Source: Synechococcus sp. LA31 | GTDB lineage: Bacteria > Cyanobacteriota > Cyanobacteriia > PCC-6307 > Cyanobiaceae | Assembly: GCF_018502385.1 (NCBI RefSeq) | Contig: NZ_CP075523.1 | Location: 1,612,001 to 1,676,000, forward strand | Length of the DNA stretch: 64,000 nucleotides | Reading direction: 5' to 3' | Part shown: positions 11,976 to 20,049 of the stretch, in pieces | How positions within the stretch are numbered: position 1 is the first letter of the stretch | Layout of the letters: the number at the start of each line of letters is the position of its first letter | Notes under the pieces: model-generated | Told to the model about the DNA's origin: nothing | What the model saw: the letters and a program-made list of their open reading frames with translations, nothing else | The model's database searches: none | Translations under genes and position numbers: made by a program

Positions 11976-14216
11976 GTGAGCGATCTGTTCAGCCACCGCG
12001 GCGAGCAGCTGCGCCAAAACCTGGCCCCCTTAGCCGATCGGCTGCGCCCACGCAGCCTCGACGACTTTCAAGGCCAGGAGGAGATCCTCGGACAGGGACG
12101 TCTGCTGCGCCGTGCCATCACGGCTGATCGCGTTGGCAACCTGATCCTTTACGGCCCACCAGGCGTCGGCAAGACAACCTTGGCGCGGATTATTGCCGCC
12201 ACAACCCGCGCCCACTTCAGCAGCCTCAATGCCGTGCTGGCCGGCGTGAAAGACCTGCGCACCGAAGTGGATGAGGCGCGACGGCGCCTCGAGCAGCACG
12301 GGCTCCGCACCCTGCTGTTCATCGATGAGGTGCACCGTTTCAACAGTGCCCAACAGGACGCGCTGCTGCCCTGGGTTGAAAACGGCACGGTGACCCTGAT
12401 CGGGGCCACCACCGAAAACCCATTTTTTGAGGTGAACAAAGCGCTGGTGAGTCGCTCGCGCCTGTTCCGTCTGCAGCCGCTGGAGCCACGCCATCTCCAT
12501 CAATTACTGCAGCGGGCCCTGCGCGATCCCGAACGCGGCTACGGCAACCGGCAAGTGGCGATCAGCCCAGAGGCAGCGAACCATCTGGTTGATGTGGCGG
12601 GCGGCGACGCCCGCAGCCTGCTCAATGCCCTGGAACTGGCGGTGGAAACCACCGAGCCCGGAGCCGATGGCACCATCACGATCACGTTGGCCATCGCCGA
12701 GGAGTCGATCCAGCAACGCGCCGTGCTTTACGACAAGCAAGGTGACGCCCACTTCGACACGATCAGTGCCTTCATCAAATCGTTGCGGGGCAGCGATCCC
12801 GATGCGGCCCTGTTCTGGCTGGCGCGGATGGTGGAGGCCGGCGAGAACCCGCGCTTCATTTTCCGCCGCATGCTCATCTCCGCCGGGGAAGACATCGGCC
12901 TGGCAGATCCCCAGGCGATGGTGGTAGTGGAAGCCTGCGCAGCCGCTTTCGAGCGGGTGGGCCTACCGGAGGGGCTCTACCCCCTCGCTCAAGCGGCTCT
13001 TTACCTGGCCAGCACCGAGAAAAGCAACAGCCTGCTCGGCTTCTTCGATGCACTGAAAAGCGTGAAGGCCACCAGTCGCCAGCAGGTGCCCGCCCACCTG
13101 CGCGATGCCAACCGCGACGGCAAAGCCTTTGGTGATGGTGTGGGCTATCGCTACCCCCATGCCTATGCGGAGCACTGGGTAGCCCAGCAATACCTCCCCA
13201 CTGGCCTGCAGGGCCAGGTGTTCTGGCAACCAGGGCGCCTTGGATGGGAAGGACAACGGCGCCAACAGCTGCAGCACCGCCGCGCGGCCCAGCTGGCTGC
13301 AGCCGCTGAACATGAGGCCGAGCTGGGCGAGGTGCTCAGCAGCAGCCCGGATGACCCAGCCCTGGAGCGCTGGTTGCAGCGCCAACTCGGCAGTGAAGGA
13401 GAGCGACTGGATCAGCTGCGCCAACGGCTATGGGATCAGGCCGCCTGGCAGCGCCACGACCGTGTGCTGATTCTTGAGGCCCGCTCTCTGCTCTGGGCCC
13501 TTGACCCACTGGAGCAAACACCCGAGGGCGGCGTGGTGATTCAAGTGAGCGATCGCGCCGATGCCGAGCGCTTGCAGGGACAGCTACGCGTGCTCGACGA
13601 CCTGCGCCAACCCCAAGTGATCCCCACCGATGTCCTGCAGTTGGCCGGGGCACTCGCCCCCGGCAGCCAGTTCGAATGGATTGCAGCGCGCCACCCGTTC
13701 CGTGATCTCACTAGCGAACAGTTGGCAGCGGCGGTGACCCACTTAGAGCAGCTGGCGGCGCCGGGGGCCCAGCTGCGGCTGCTGTTCAGCCAACCCCAAC
13801 TGGGGCCAGCCGCTGCCCTGCTGAGCATCAAGGCCCTACCGGAGCCCCTACGCACACTGCTCGGGCCGGTGCCAGCCCATGAAACCGACTGGCTAGCGCC
13901 GCAGCCCAACCCAGAGCAGCTGAGCGCTTTACTGCGCCAACAGGGCTGGGAGCTCAGCTGGCAGCAATGGAGTGAGCCTCTCGAGCTCAGCTTGAACTCA
14001 GGCCTGATCGAGCGCTGGCTCGGAGCGCATGCGCCTTACCGCCGGCAATTGAGCCGAGTGCTCAAACCAGCCCAGTTGAAGCTGCTGGAGCAAGAGCTGC
14101 ACAACCTGGTGGGTTGCCGCCTGCCCCAGCAGCTTGAGCATCAACTGCTCTTAGCTCACCACAGACCGCGTACGGCCGGGGCAGGTTGGGCAGGCGCTGG
14201 GGCCTCAGCGGTGTAG
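11976..14216 (+). CDS. rarA: RarA/MgsA recombination-factor ATPase fused to a C-terminal domain of unknown role
   Basis: 746 aa; ordinary RarA is about 440. Residues 1-430 are a clamp-loader-like AAA+ ATPase: RLRPRSLDDFQGQ, Walker A GPPGVGKTT (60-68), Walker B LLFIDEVH (113-120), sensor GATTENPFFEVN, then the RarA tetramerisation region (KSVKATSRQQVPAHLRDANR). RarA acts at stalled replication forks. Residues from about 480 to the end (VLILEARSLLWALDPLEQTP, VVIQVSDRADAERLQGQL, LRLLFSQPQLGPAAALL) look like a methyltransferase-type Rossmann fold without a clear SAM motif. The same fusion is known in cyanobacteria as a RarA/unknown-domain protein. GTG start; the ATG at 11971 is out of frame. The 3' end overlaps the convergent gene at 14156 by 61 bases. 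Confidence 0.93.
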   Translation: MSDLFSHRGEQLRQNLAPLADRLRPRSLDDFQGQEEILGQGRLLRRAITADRVGNLILYGPPGVGKTTLARIIAATTRAHFSSLNAVLAGVKDLRTEVDEARRRLEQHGLRTLLFIDEVHRFNSAQQDALLPWVENGTVTLIGATTENPFFEVNKALVSRSRLFRLQPLEPRHLHQLLQRALRDPERGYGNRQVAISPEAANHLVDVAGGDARSLLNALELAVETTEPGADGTITITLAIAEESIQQRAVLYDKQGDAHFDTISAFIKSLRGSDPDAALFWLARMVEAGENPRFIFRRMLISAGEDIGLADPQAMVVVEACAAAFERVGLPEGLYPLAQAALYLASTEKSNSLLGFFDALKSVKATSRQQVPAHLRDANRDGKAFGDGVGYRYPHAYAEHWVAQQYLPTGLQGQVFWQPGRLGWEGQRRQQLQHRRAAQLAAAAEHEAELGEVLSSSPDDPALERWLQRQLGSEGERLDQLRQRLWDQAAWQRHDRVLILEARSLLWALDPLEQTPEGGVVIQVSDRADAERLQGQLRVLDDLRQPQVIPTDVLQLAGALAPGSQFEWIAARHPFRDLTSEQLAAAVTHLEQLAAPGAQLRLLFSQPQLGPAAALLSIKALPEPLRTLLGPVPAHETDWLAPQPNPEQLSALLRQQGWELSWQQWSEPLELSLNSGLIERWLGAHAPYRRQLSRVLKPAQLKLLEQELHNLVGCRLPQQLEHQLLLAHHRPRTAGAGWAGAGASAV

Positions 14217-14836
14217 GCCGCAATGCAGGCGGGTGTGTTCATGTACCAGCTCAACAGTGAAGTAGCCCGCTGACTGTTGGATGCATCATTCACATCGCAC
14301 ACCTTCATTGAGCCCTGCAGACGCTGATCGGTGGGAAGATTCGACATCATCCCGTAGCTGGACAGCTTGCCGTCAGCTGAATCGAGAATGATGGCACTGC
14401 GCACAGCTTGCAAGCTGTGGCTTTGGCTGTAATAAGGGGTGTAATTGTTCTGCTGAATGCTCTCAGACAGAAACTGCTCACCCTTTTCGGAATAGAGGAA
14501 GCGAGCCACAGCGGCCACGTCCACGTCGTATTCCTTCTGCAGTCCGGCCTGCAGTTCATCGGGGGACCAACCGGAGAGATCTTTCAGATCCTTGGGCACC
14601 GGGTTGTCGATCACCTCAGTGCCGCCTAGGGGCAGCAGGGTGTTGGAGCGCACGAAACCCATGCTCACGGCACGGGCGGTCTGAGTGGGCAGCCCCGATT
14701 GGATGAAGGTGGGCGCGCCGTAGCGCACGCCAGCCTGATCGGAATTGATGGTGGTGGGCCCTTGGGGAATGGCCTGGGCCGAGAGGCCTGCAAGCAGGAC
14801 ACCAGCGCCAGCCAAGGGGAGGAGAACCTTGCGCAT
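14156..14836 (-). CDS. Secreted DUF1400-domain protein
   Basis: 226 aa with a clear signal peptide (RKVLLPLAGAGVLLAGLSAQA). The middle (about 75-185) matches my memory of the cyanobacterial DUF1400 pattern: DELQAGLQKEYDVDVAAVAR, FLYSEKGEQFLSES, SLQAVRSAIILDSADGKLS. In longer homologues DUF1400 precedes an alpha/beta-hydrolase domain; here that domain is absent and the protein ends in an Ala/Pro tail, so this is a stand-alone exported version with no catalytic residues I can name. It converges with rarA and overlaps its last 61 bases, so the final 20 residues are encoded opposite rarA's C-terminus. Probable periplasmic or lumenal location; function unknown. Confidence 0.82.
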   Translation of the reverse strand: MRKVLLPLAGAGVLLAGLSAQAIPQGPTTINSDQAGVRYGAPTFIQSGLPTQTARAVSMGFVRSNTLLPLGGTEVIDNPVPKDLKDLSGWSPDELQAGLQKEYDVDVAAVARFLYSEKGEQFLSESIQQNNYTPYYSQSHSLQAVRSAIILDSADGKLSSYGMMSNLPTDQRLQGSMKVCDVNDASNSQRATSLLSWYMNTPACIAAYTAEAPAPAQPAPAVRGLW

Positions 14837-14942
14837 GGTTGTGCAGAAGATGACTCTCCCGGTATGGCGAGCAGAAGAGTCCGCAATGGACCTTCTGAAG
14901 GTTGATTTAAGGATCGGTTATCAAATAACCCGCACAGGGTTA

Positions 14943-15452
14943 TCAGCCTGCCGCGTTGCCGCGGCGGGAGGGCAGCGCCAGAGGTGTCCATCCGGGGGGA
15001 CAGTGCAGCGCATCGCGATGCATCACGAAAGCCCCAGGCTCACCCAGGCCAGTACAGGCAACACCACGAGGCACATTGTCTTCGGCCTGCACTTCGGCCA
15101 CGTAACGCAGCTCACCACCGCGGGGGATCAGCAGTAGCTGCACACGATCTGGAGCCTCGCTGACGCGAACGTCCATGTCTTCCGGGGGCTCAAGACCGAG
15201 CACATCCAGATAGCCGGTGAAGCCACCCCAGTAATACCTGGTGATCTCACCGCCCACAAACTGGCCCAGCACCGCAGAGGCACGGGCACGCCCATCCTGC
15301 CGAGCTTCCTGGCTGGCGAGATCAGCCAACACCCGATCGGTGGCATTGCCTGTGCGGCTGGCCGGTGGCGGCACCAGCCGTAACTGCACCAGACCGGCCA
15401 GGCCAAACAGGCCTAACAGTGTGAGCACACTGAAGCGCAGAGCGATGGGCAT
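14943..15452 (-). CDS. Membrane-anchored hypothetical protein
   Basis: 169 aa from the ATG at 15452; the frame is open further up to 15533, but that extension (GGAGSRTGHLGLASPRPQ) overlaps the PPTase end and has low-complexity shadow composition. Residues 1-25 (PIALRFSVLTLLGLFGLAGL) form one N-terminal membrane helix or uncleaved signal; the rest is predicted exported (QFVGGEITRYYWGGFTGYLD, two cysteines near the end: GVACTG, ALHCPPG). The short hydrophobic anchor followed by a globular domain with a late Cys pair recalls minor pilin-like proteins, but the pilin cleavage motif is not visible, so I leave the function open. It lies downstream of the PPTase on the same strand. Confidence 0.7.
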   Translation of the reverse strand: MPIALRFSVLTLLGLFGLAGLVQLRLVPPPASRTGNATDRVLADLASQEARQDGRARASAVLGQFVGGEITRYYWGGFTGYLDVLGLEPPEDMDVRVSEAPDRVQLLLIPRGGELRYVAEVQAEDNVPRGVACTGLGEPGAFVMHRDALHCPPGWTPLALPSRRGNAAG

Positions 15453-15487
15453 GCGTATTGCCAACCCAGCCTGAGGACGCGGGGACG

Positions 15488-16120
15488 CTAGCCCCAGATG
15501 CCCTGTTCGGCTGCCTGCCCCACCACAGCGCACAACCAGCCGTTACGCAGCTCGCAATGACTCGCCGGTTGCCATCCCTCCTGGAGGTGGGACAACTCCT
15601 GCTGCTCGGCGTTCCAGCACCAATGGCGCAGATCGCTCGCCAAGCTGCTGCGCCTCCACTTGATCGCAGCCTCCTTACGCACCCAGCTCTCCAGCACCAA
15701 TGCCGCACGCAAGGCTGAATCGTGAAGCTGTAGCTGCTGCCACTCCTGCTTCGGGAAGAAGCGACGGGCCAGAAGATCGGCCTGTATGGGACGCGCCTGC
15801 CGCTCCAAATCCACCCCGATCGTCCAGGGAGACCAAGCCAGCAGCACTTGATCGCCGCTATGGCTGAGGCTCACATAGCCGTGGCCCTGCTGAAGGGTGG
15901 GCGCCTCCCCAGGCGGGCTGTGCAGGGGCACCGCTGCTGCGGGCAGCGACAGCACCCCCGCCAACTGGCGCCGCAGCAGGCTGCGGCTACGCAGGTAACG
16001 CTTCTGCACCGGCGCGGGCAACGCCTGGCTCCAGCCTTGCTCCGACTGGGATACGGGCCATCCATCGCCGGCTGCCAGAGGGAGCAACCAAAGGTGGGGT
16101 TGCTGACGCCGGGGCTGCAC
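15488..16120 (-). CDS. 4'-phosphopantetheinyl transferase (Sfp/HetI type)
   Basis: Moves the phosphopantetheine arm from coenzyme A to a Ser on acyl or peptidyl carrier proteins. The family signature is clear: GYVSLSHSGD, IGVDLERQARP (Mg-binding Asp/Glu) and WVRKEAAIKW (the WxxKEA motif). The open frame runs up to 16255, across the divergent peroxiredoxin start. I choose GTG 16120 (about 210 aa, normal for the family), preceded by a GGAG-like site; ATG 16174 is possible but would share a CCATGG with the bcp start, leaving no leader. In picocyanobacteria this is usually the only PPTase and serves fatty-acid ACP. Start uncertain, family firm. Confidence 0.88.
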   Translation of the reverse strand: MQPRRQQPHLWLLPLAAGDGWPVSQSEQGWSQALPAPVQKRYLRSRSLLRRQLAGVLSLPAAAVPLHSPPGEAPTLQQGHGYVSLSHSGDQVLLAWSPWTIGVDLERQARPIQADLLARRFFPKQEWQQLQLHDSALRAALVLESWVRKEAAIKWRRSSLASDLRHWCWNAEQQELSHLQEGWQPASHCELRNGWLCAVVGQAAEQGIWG

Positions 16121-16172
16121 CGGGGTCCCAACAGCTCCCCTTAGGCTCCGCCGAGTGTGTTGTTCCCCCGCC

Positions 16173-16640
16173 ATGGCGCTGCAGATCGGTGATGCCGCTC
16201 CCGACTTCACCCTCCCCGACCAAAACGGCAAGGAGGTGAGTCTGGCCGGCTTCAAGGGCCAGCGTGTGGTGATCTACTTCTATCCGAAGGACGACACGCC
16301 CGGGTGCACCAAGGAAGCCTGCAACTTCCGCGATCAATGGTCTGCCTTCGAACAGCACAACATTGCTGTGCTCGGCATCAGCAAAGACGGTGCCACCAGC
16401 CACAACAAATTCATCAGCAAATACGAGCTGCCCTTCACCCTCCTCACCGACGCCGAGCCGTGCCCGGTGGCCGAGAGCTTTGGCAGCTATGGCCTCAAGA
16501 AATTCATGGGCCGTGAATACATGGGGATGATGCGCCACACCTTCGTGGTGGATGCAGACGGCAAGATCGAGAAGGCCTACACCAAGGTGAAGGCCGAAAC
16601 CATGGCCGACGACATCCTGCGCGACCTGGCCCTGGCCTGA
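16173..16640 (+). CDS. bcp: Peroxiredoxin Q / Bcp thiol peroxidase
   Basis: 155 aa. Reduces hydrogen peroxide and alkyl hydroperoxides using thioredoxin. ATG 16173 (MALQIGDAAPDFTLPD) gives the family's normal start; the ATG 18 bases upstream adds only CCSPA. Landmarks: FYPKDDTPGCTKEACNF with the peroxidatic Cys and the resolving Cys five residues later (the PrxQ two-Cys arrangement), GISKDGATSHNKFISKYELP and the late RHTFVVDADG. Complete and probably functional. It is divergent from the PPTase and convergent with coaX, whose end is 10 bases away. Confidence 0.95.
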   Translation: MALQIGDAAPDFTLPDQNGKEVSLAGFKGQRVVIYFYPKDDTPGCTKEACNFRDQWSAFEQHNIAVLGISKDGATSHNKFISKYELPFTLLTDAEPCPVAESFGSYGLKKFMGREYMGMMRHTFVVDADGKIEKAYTKVKAETMADDILRDLALA

Positions 16641-16649
16641 TCAGCCCCC

Positions 16650-17348
16650 TCAGCGCAGCAGCCCGACGACCGGAAGTGCGGCCAAAGCCTCAAGGGCCAG
16701 ATCAGGAGCCAAAACGGGCCGCACCTGCTGCTCCTCCAGCAACGGCATCAACTGCGGTCCGTCACCGCCGGTGAGCCAGAGGGCCAAGTCGACACTCCCG
16801 ACCTGCGCCCGTAGCGTGCTCCAGGCCTGCAGGATCGCCCCAGCCACGGCACGGCGGCAGCCCTCTTCCATGGCAGCTGCGGTTTGCCGCGGCCATGCCT
16901 CACCAGAGCCGGCCCCGGCGGGCTGCAACAGGGGTAACTGCGCAGTAGAGCCGCCCAGCCCGCGCAATTGCAGGGCCACACCAGCGCTGATCAGCCCCCC
17001 TTGAAAGCGGCTCTGCGCATCCACCCAGGTGAGGCTGAGCGCGGTGCCGGCATCGGCCACCAACACGCCGTGCCCCTGTTGCTGGCTGGCACGCCAGCCC
17101 ACGAGGGCCCGATCGATTCCTAGCCAGGCCGGTCGATCCTTCAAGGGAATATCGCCAAGGTCGATCCTGCGGACCAAGGGGTTAGGAGCGGGCTCGGGCA
17201 AAGGCCCCACAGCGGCCCAGGCCTGCAAGCCTTGCTGTTGTGCCGGATCCAGTCCCTCGCTGGGAGCAGTGTGCCAACAGCGCAAGCCGTTGCCACTGGT
17301 CTCAGCCCAATGCCAGCGGCTGTTGCCGATCAGCAACAGCCGAGCCAT
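16650..17348 (-). CDS. coaX: Type III pantothenate kinase, cyanobacterial form
   Basis: Catalyses the first step of coenzyme A synthesis (pantothenate to 4'-phosphopantothenate). 232 aa. Recognisable blocks: LGIDRALVGWRASQQ, VADAGTALSLTWVD (the second phosphate/Asp motif of the ASKHA fold) and FQGGLISAGVALQLRGL. The N-terminus is LLLIGNSRWHWAE where bacterial CoaX usually has D-x-G-N-T-x-x-x-W: the Asp that positions ATP phosphates is absent and GNS follows directly. I remember this variant from other cyanobacteria, so it is probably lineage-specific rather than a defect. The start abuts the cysH stop (no gap), suggesting an operon. Confidence 0.85.
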   Translation of the reverse strand: MARLLLIGNSRWHWAETSGNGLRCWHTAPSEGLDPAQQQGLQAWAAVGPLPEPAPNPLVRRIDLGDIPLKDRPAWLGIDRALVGWRASQQQGHGVLVADAGTALSLTWVDAQSRFQGGLISAGVALQLRGLGGSTAQLPLLQPAGAGSGEAWPRQTAAAMEEGCRRAVAGAILQAWSTLRAQVGSVDLALWLTGGDGPQLMPLLEEQQVRPVLAPDLALEALAALPVVGLLR

Positions 17349-18086
17349 TCAAATGCCCTCACCGGCCATCCCCGGCAGATGAATGCCGCACTCCTGCTTG
17401 AGCCCCCCGAAGCGGGTGGCGCGGCCACTGAGACCGCCATCATCCGGACCGCTGGAATGCCAGTCGCCCACGGTGGAATATCCCTGCTCAAACAAGGGGT
17501 GCTGGGGCAGCCCGTGCTCCTGCATGTAATAGAAGACATCTTTAGTGCTCCAGGACAGTAGGGGCCGCAGCGACCAGCGCCCCCGCACCTCCGCCAGCGG
17601 TTGCATCGTGCTGCGGTGATCGGTTTGGCGGCCGCGCACACCGCTGGCCCAACAGCGAACGTTGAGCGCCTCCATGGCCTGATCCAGGGGCTCCACTTTG
17701 CGGATGCGCAGGTAGGCCTCCATATCTTCAACGCGGCCGGTCTCCCAGAGGCGTCCATACAGGGCCTCCATTCGCGCTGGGCTGATCTGGGCTTGGGCCA
17801 CATGCACCTGCAGCCCCAGCAGCTCGATCATGGATTCCGCGTAGCGGTAGGTCTCGGGCGGTAGATACCCCGTATCCACCCAGATCACCGGCACAGCCTT
17901 CTCCAGCTGGCTGACGAGGTGCAGCGACACCGCCGCCTGGATACCAAAACTGGTGGTGAGGGCGAAACCATCGCCAAACTGCGCGAGCCCCCAGCGCAGC
18001 GCCCCCAGCGCGTCACACGATTCCAGCTCGGCGCAGGCCTGCTGCACATCCATGGACGCCTTGGGGGTGGCCGAGGTGCTCGTCAT
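17349..18086 (-). CDS. cysH: Phosphoadenylyl-sulfate (PAPS) reductase
   Basis: Reduces PAPS to sulfite in assimilatory sulfate reduction. 245 aa from ATG 18086; an upstream GTG/ATG at 18158 would add 24 weakly conserved residues and enter the divergent gene's promoter. Landmarks: SFGIQAAVSLHLVSQ, VIWVDTGYLPPETYRYAE, and the C-terminal catalytic Cys motif KQECGIHLP. The Cys-Cys and C-x-x-C pairs that hold the 4Fe-4S cluster in APS reductases are missing (the relevant segment reads RIRKVEPL), so by family knowledge this is the cluster-free PAPS-specific form. Directly upstream of coaX on the same strand, divergent from ndb. Confidence 0.92.
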   Translation of the reverse strand: MTSTSATPKASMDVQQACAELESCDALGALRWGLAQFGDGFALTTSFGIQAAVSLHLVSQLEKAVPVIWVDTGYLPPETYRYAESMIELLGLQVHVAQAQISPARMEALYGRLWETGRVEDMEAYLRIRKVEPLDQAMEALNVRCWASGVRGRQTDHRSTMQPLAEVRGRWSLRPLLSWSTKDVFYYMQEHGLPQHPLFEQGYSTVGDWHSSGPDDGGLSGRATRFGGLKQECGIHLPGMAGEGI

Positions 18087-18175
18087 CTCCTCATCCTCCA
18101 ATGCCAGGGGTGATGGCTTCCGCAGCCAAAGCTGCTGGTTAGGGTTCGCGGAACACAAGAAGCCCGATCGGAACC

Positions 18176-19354
18176 GTGCCGCCAGTCGAGGCCAAAAAGC
18201 AGCCCATTGTTGTGGTGGGTGGAGGTTTCGGCGGGCTGAGCGCCGCTCTGGAACTGGCAGCCAACGCCAGCGACATCCCGGTGGTGCTGATTGAGCCCCA
18301 GGAGCGCTTCCTCTTCCTGCCGCTGCTTTACGAGCTGCTCAGCCGAGAATTGCGGCGCTGGGAAGTGGCGCCGCCCTACCGGGAGCTGCTGGCGGGCAAA
18401 GGCGTGGTGTGGCTGCAGGATCGCGTCAGCCAGATCGACAGCAGCACGCAGCTGTTGTGCACCGAAGGAGGCCAGCAGCTGCACTACAGCCAGCTCGTTC
18501 TGGCCACCGGCGGCAAACCCTGCACCTATGGCATTCCCGGGGTGGTCGAGCACTGCCTTGGCTTCCGCAGCCTGGCCGATGTGGAGCAGCTGCAACAGCT
18601 CGTGCAGCGCCTGCGCGAGCAACAGCGCCCGCTGCAGCGCATCGTGATCGTGGGTGCCGGGGCCAGCGGCGTGGAGCTGGCCTGCAAGCTGGCCGATCTG
18701 CTCGACGGAGCCGCCGTTGTGGAACTGATCGAGCAAGGAGAGGAGCTCCTGCCGGCAGCCCGCTCCTTCAACCGCGATCAAGCGCGCGAAGCGCTGCTCA
18801 AGCGCGACATTCGCCTGCGTACCGGCACCCGGGTGATGGCCGTCGGCCCCACCTCCCTCACCCTGCAGCGCGGCGATGGAGCCAGCCAGGAGGAGCTCAG
18901 CTGTGATGGAGCGATCTGGACAGGCGGGGTCGTGGGCTGTGTCCCCCCGATCACGCCAGTGGTGGAACGCGACCAGCGCGGCCGGCTGCAATGCGATGAG
19001 ACCCTGCGGGTTCTCGGTGCCGAGCACCTCTTTGCAGTGGGTGATGCGGCGGTCTGCCCCGATGCTTTCGGCGGCAGTTACCCCGCCACCGCCCAGGTGG
19101 CTTATCAGCAGGCCAGCTGCGTAGCCGCCAACGTGCTGCGAGAGCAGCGGGGCGAGGAGCTCGCACCCTTCATCTGGAAGGATCTGGGCGAAATGCTCGG
19201 GCTGGGCATGGGCCAAGCCACCCTCACCGGCATGGGAATCACCCTGGCCGGCCCCGCTGCCTTTCAGCTGCGGCGGCTGGCCTACTTAGCCCGGATGCCG
19301 GGCCTGCAGCATCAGCTGCGCGTAGCCGGCGGCTGGCTGGCCGATTGGTTCTGA
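18176..19354 (+). CDS. Type II NAD(P)H:quinone oxidoreductase (NDH-2)
   Basis: 392 aa monotopic flavoprotein that oxidises NAD(P)H and reduces quinone without pumping protons. Two Rossmann motifs are visible: IVVVGGGFGGLSAALELA near residue 11 for FAD and IVIVGAGASGVELACKLA near 158 for NAD(P)H; also the FAD-closing motif HLFAVGDAAVCPD (about 283) and the quinone-side segment YPATAQVAYQQASCVAANV. GTG start. In picocyanobacteria this gene sits next to cysH, as here. Its midpoint role may be redox sensing of the plastoquinone pool rather than bulk respiration. Its stop lies 20 bases before the HAD gene start. Confidence 0.92.
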   Translation: MPPVEAKKQPIVVVGGGFGGLSAALELAANASDIPVVLIEPQERFLFLPLLYELLSRELRRWEVAPPYRELLAGKGVVWLQDRVSQIDSSTQLLCTEGGQQLHYSQLVLATGGKPCTYGIPGVVEHCLGFRSLADVEQLQQLVQRLREQQRPLQRIVIVGAGASGVELACKLADLLDGAAVVELIEQGEELLPAARSFNRDQAREALLKRDIRLRTGTRVMAVGPTSLTLQRGDGASQEELSCDGAIWTGGVVGCVPPITPVVERDQRGRLQCDETLRVLGAEHLFAVGDAAVCPDAFGGSYPATAQVAYQQASCVAANVLREQRGEELAPFIWKDLGEMLGLGMGQATLTGMGITLAGPAAFQLRRLAYLARMPGLQHQLRVAGGWLADWF

Positions 19355-19374
19355 CTCACAGACACGCTCCGCCC

Positions 19375-20049
19375 ATGACCGATGCCCGCAGGCCCGAGGG
19401 ATTGCTGCTCGATGCAATGGGCACCCTGATCGGACTGCGGCGCTCCGTAGGCAGCACCTACGCCGCCTTTGCCGCCGAGCACGGGGTGAACGTGGAAGCT
19501 GAAGCCATCAATGCGGCATTTCCCCGCCTGTTCCGCGCTGCACCGCCGCTGGCCTTCCCGGGGCTGGAGGGGCAGGCGCTCCAAGCAGCTGAGCAGCGCT
19601 GGTGGGTTGAGCTGATTACGGCCACCCTCCAGGCCTGCGGTCATCACGAGGCACTGCCAGCAGGGCTGGGGCCATCGCTGTTTGAACATTTCGCCGCGGC
19701 CGAACCCTGGCAGGTGTACGACGACGTTTTGGAGTATCTCCGGCGCTGGCGCGACGCTGGGCTCAAGCTTGCGGTGGTGAGCAACTTTGATCAACGCCTG
19801 CATCGGCTGCTTGAGGCACTGGAGCTAGCGCCGCTGTTCGATGCGGTGGTGGTGTCGTCACAGGTCGGGGCCGCCAAACCCAACCCGCTGCCCTTCCACA
19901 AAGCCCTAGAACTGCTCAACCTGCCGGCGGCCTCGGTGTGGCACATCGGCGACAGCCCTGAGGATGAGGCCGGAGCCCGAGCGGCTGGAGTGCACTGCGT
20001 GTTGATCGAGCGGCATCAACCCGCTGGCACCCCCGGCGGCGCCGCTTGA
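19375..20049 (+). CDS. HAD-superfamily hydrolase (REG-2/HDHD3-like)
   Basis: 224 aa from ATG 19375 (MTDARRPEG); an earlier in-frame GTG at 19345 overlaps the NDH-2 end. Motif I reads LLLDAMGTLIGL: the nucleophilic Asp is present but the second Asp of D-x-D is Met, as in the REG-2/HDHD3 branch, whose substrates are unknown. Motif II is LAVVSNFDQRL, motif III lysine in GAAKPNPLPF and motif IV GDSPEDEAGARAAG. A cap of about 80 residues follows motif I. The TGA stop overlaps the TTG start of hflX (TTGA), so the two are translationally coupled. Confidence 0.85.
   Translation: MTDARRPEGLLLDAMGTLIGLRRSVGSTYAAFAAEHGVNVEAEAINAAFPRLFRAAPPLAFPGLEGQALQAAEQRWWVELITATLQACGHHEALPAGLGPSLFEHFAAAEPWQVYDDVLEYLRRWRDAGLKLAVVSNFDQRLHRLLEALELAPLFDAVVVSSQVGAAKPNPLPFHKALELLNLPAASVWHIGDSPEDEAGARAAGVHCVLIERHQPAGTPGGAA

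Noticed and set aside
18083-19216. 377-aa minus-strand frame opposite NDH-2
   Set aside because: The sense strand has two Rossmann motifs and a complete family match; the antisense product is Gln/His/Ala-rich without motifs.
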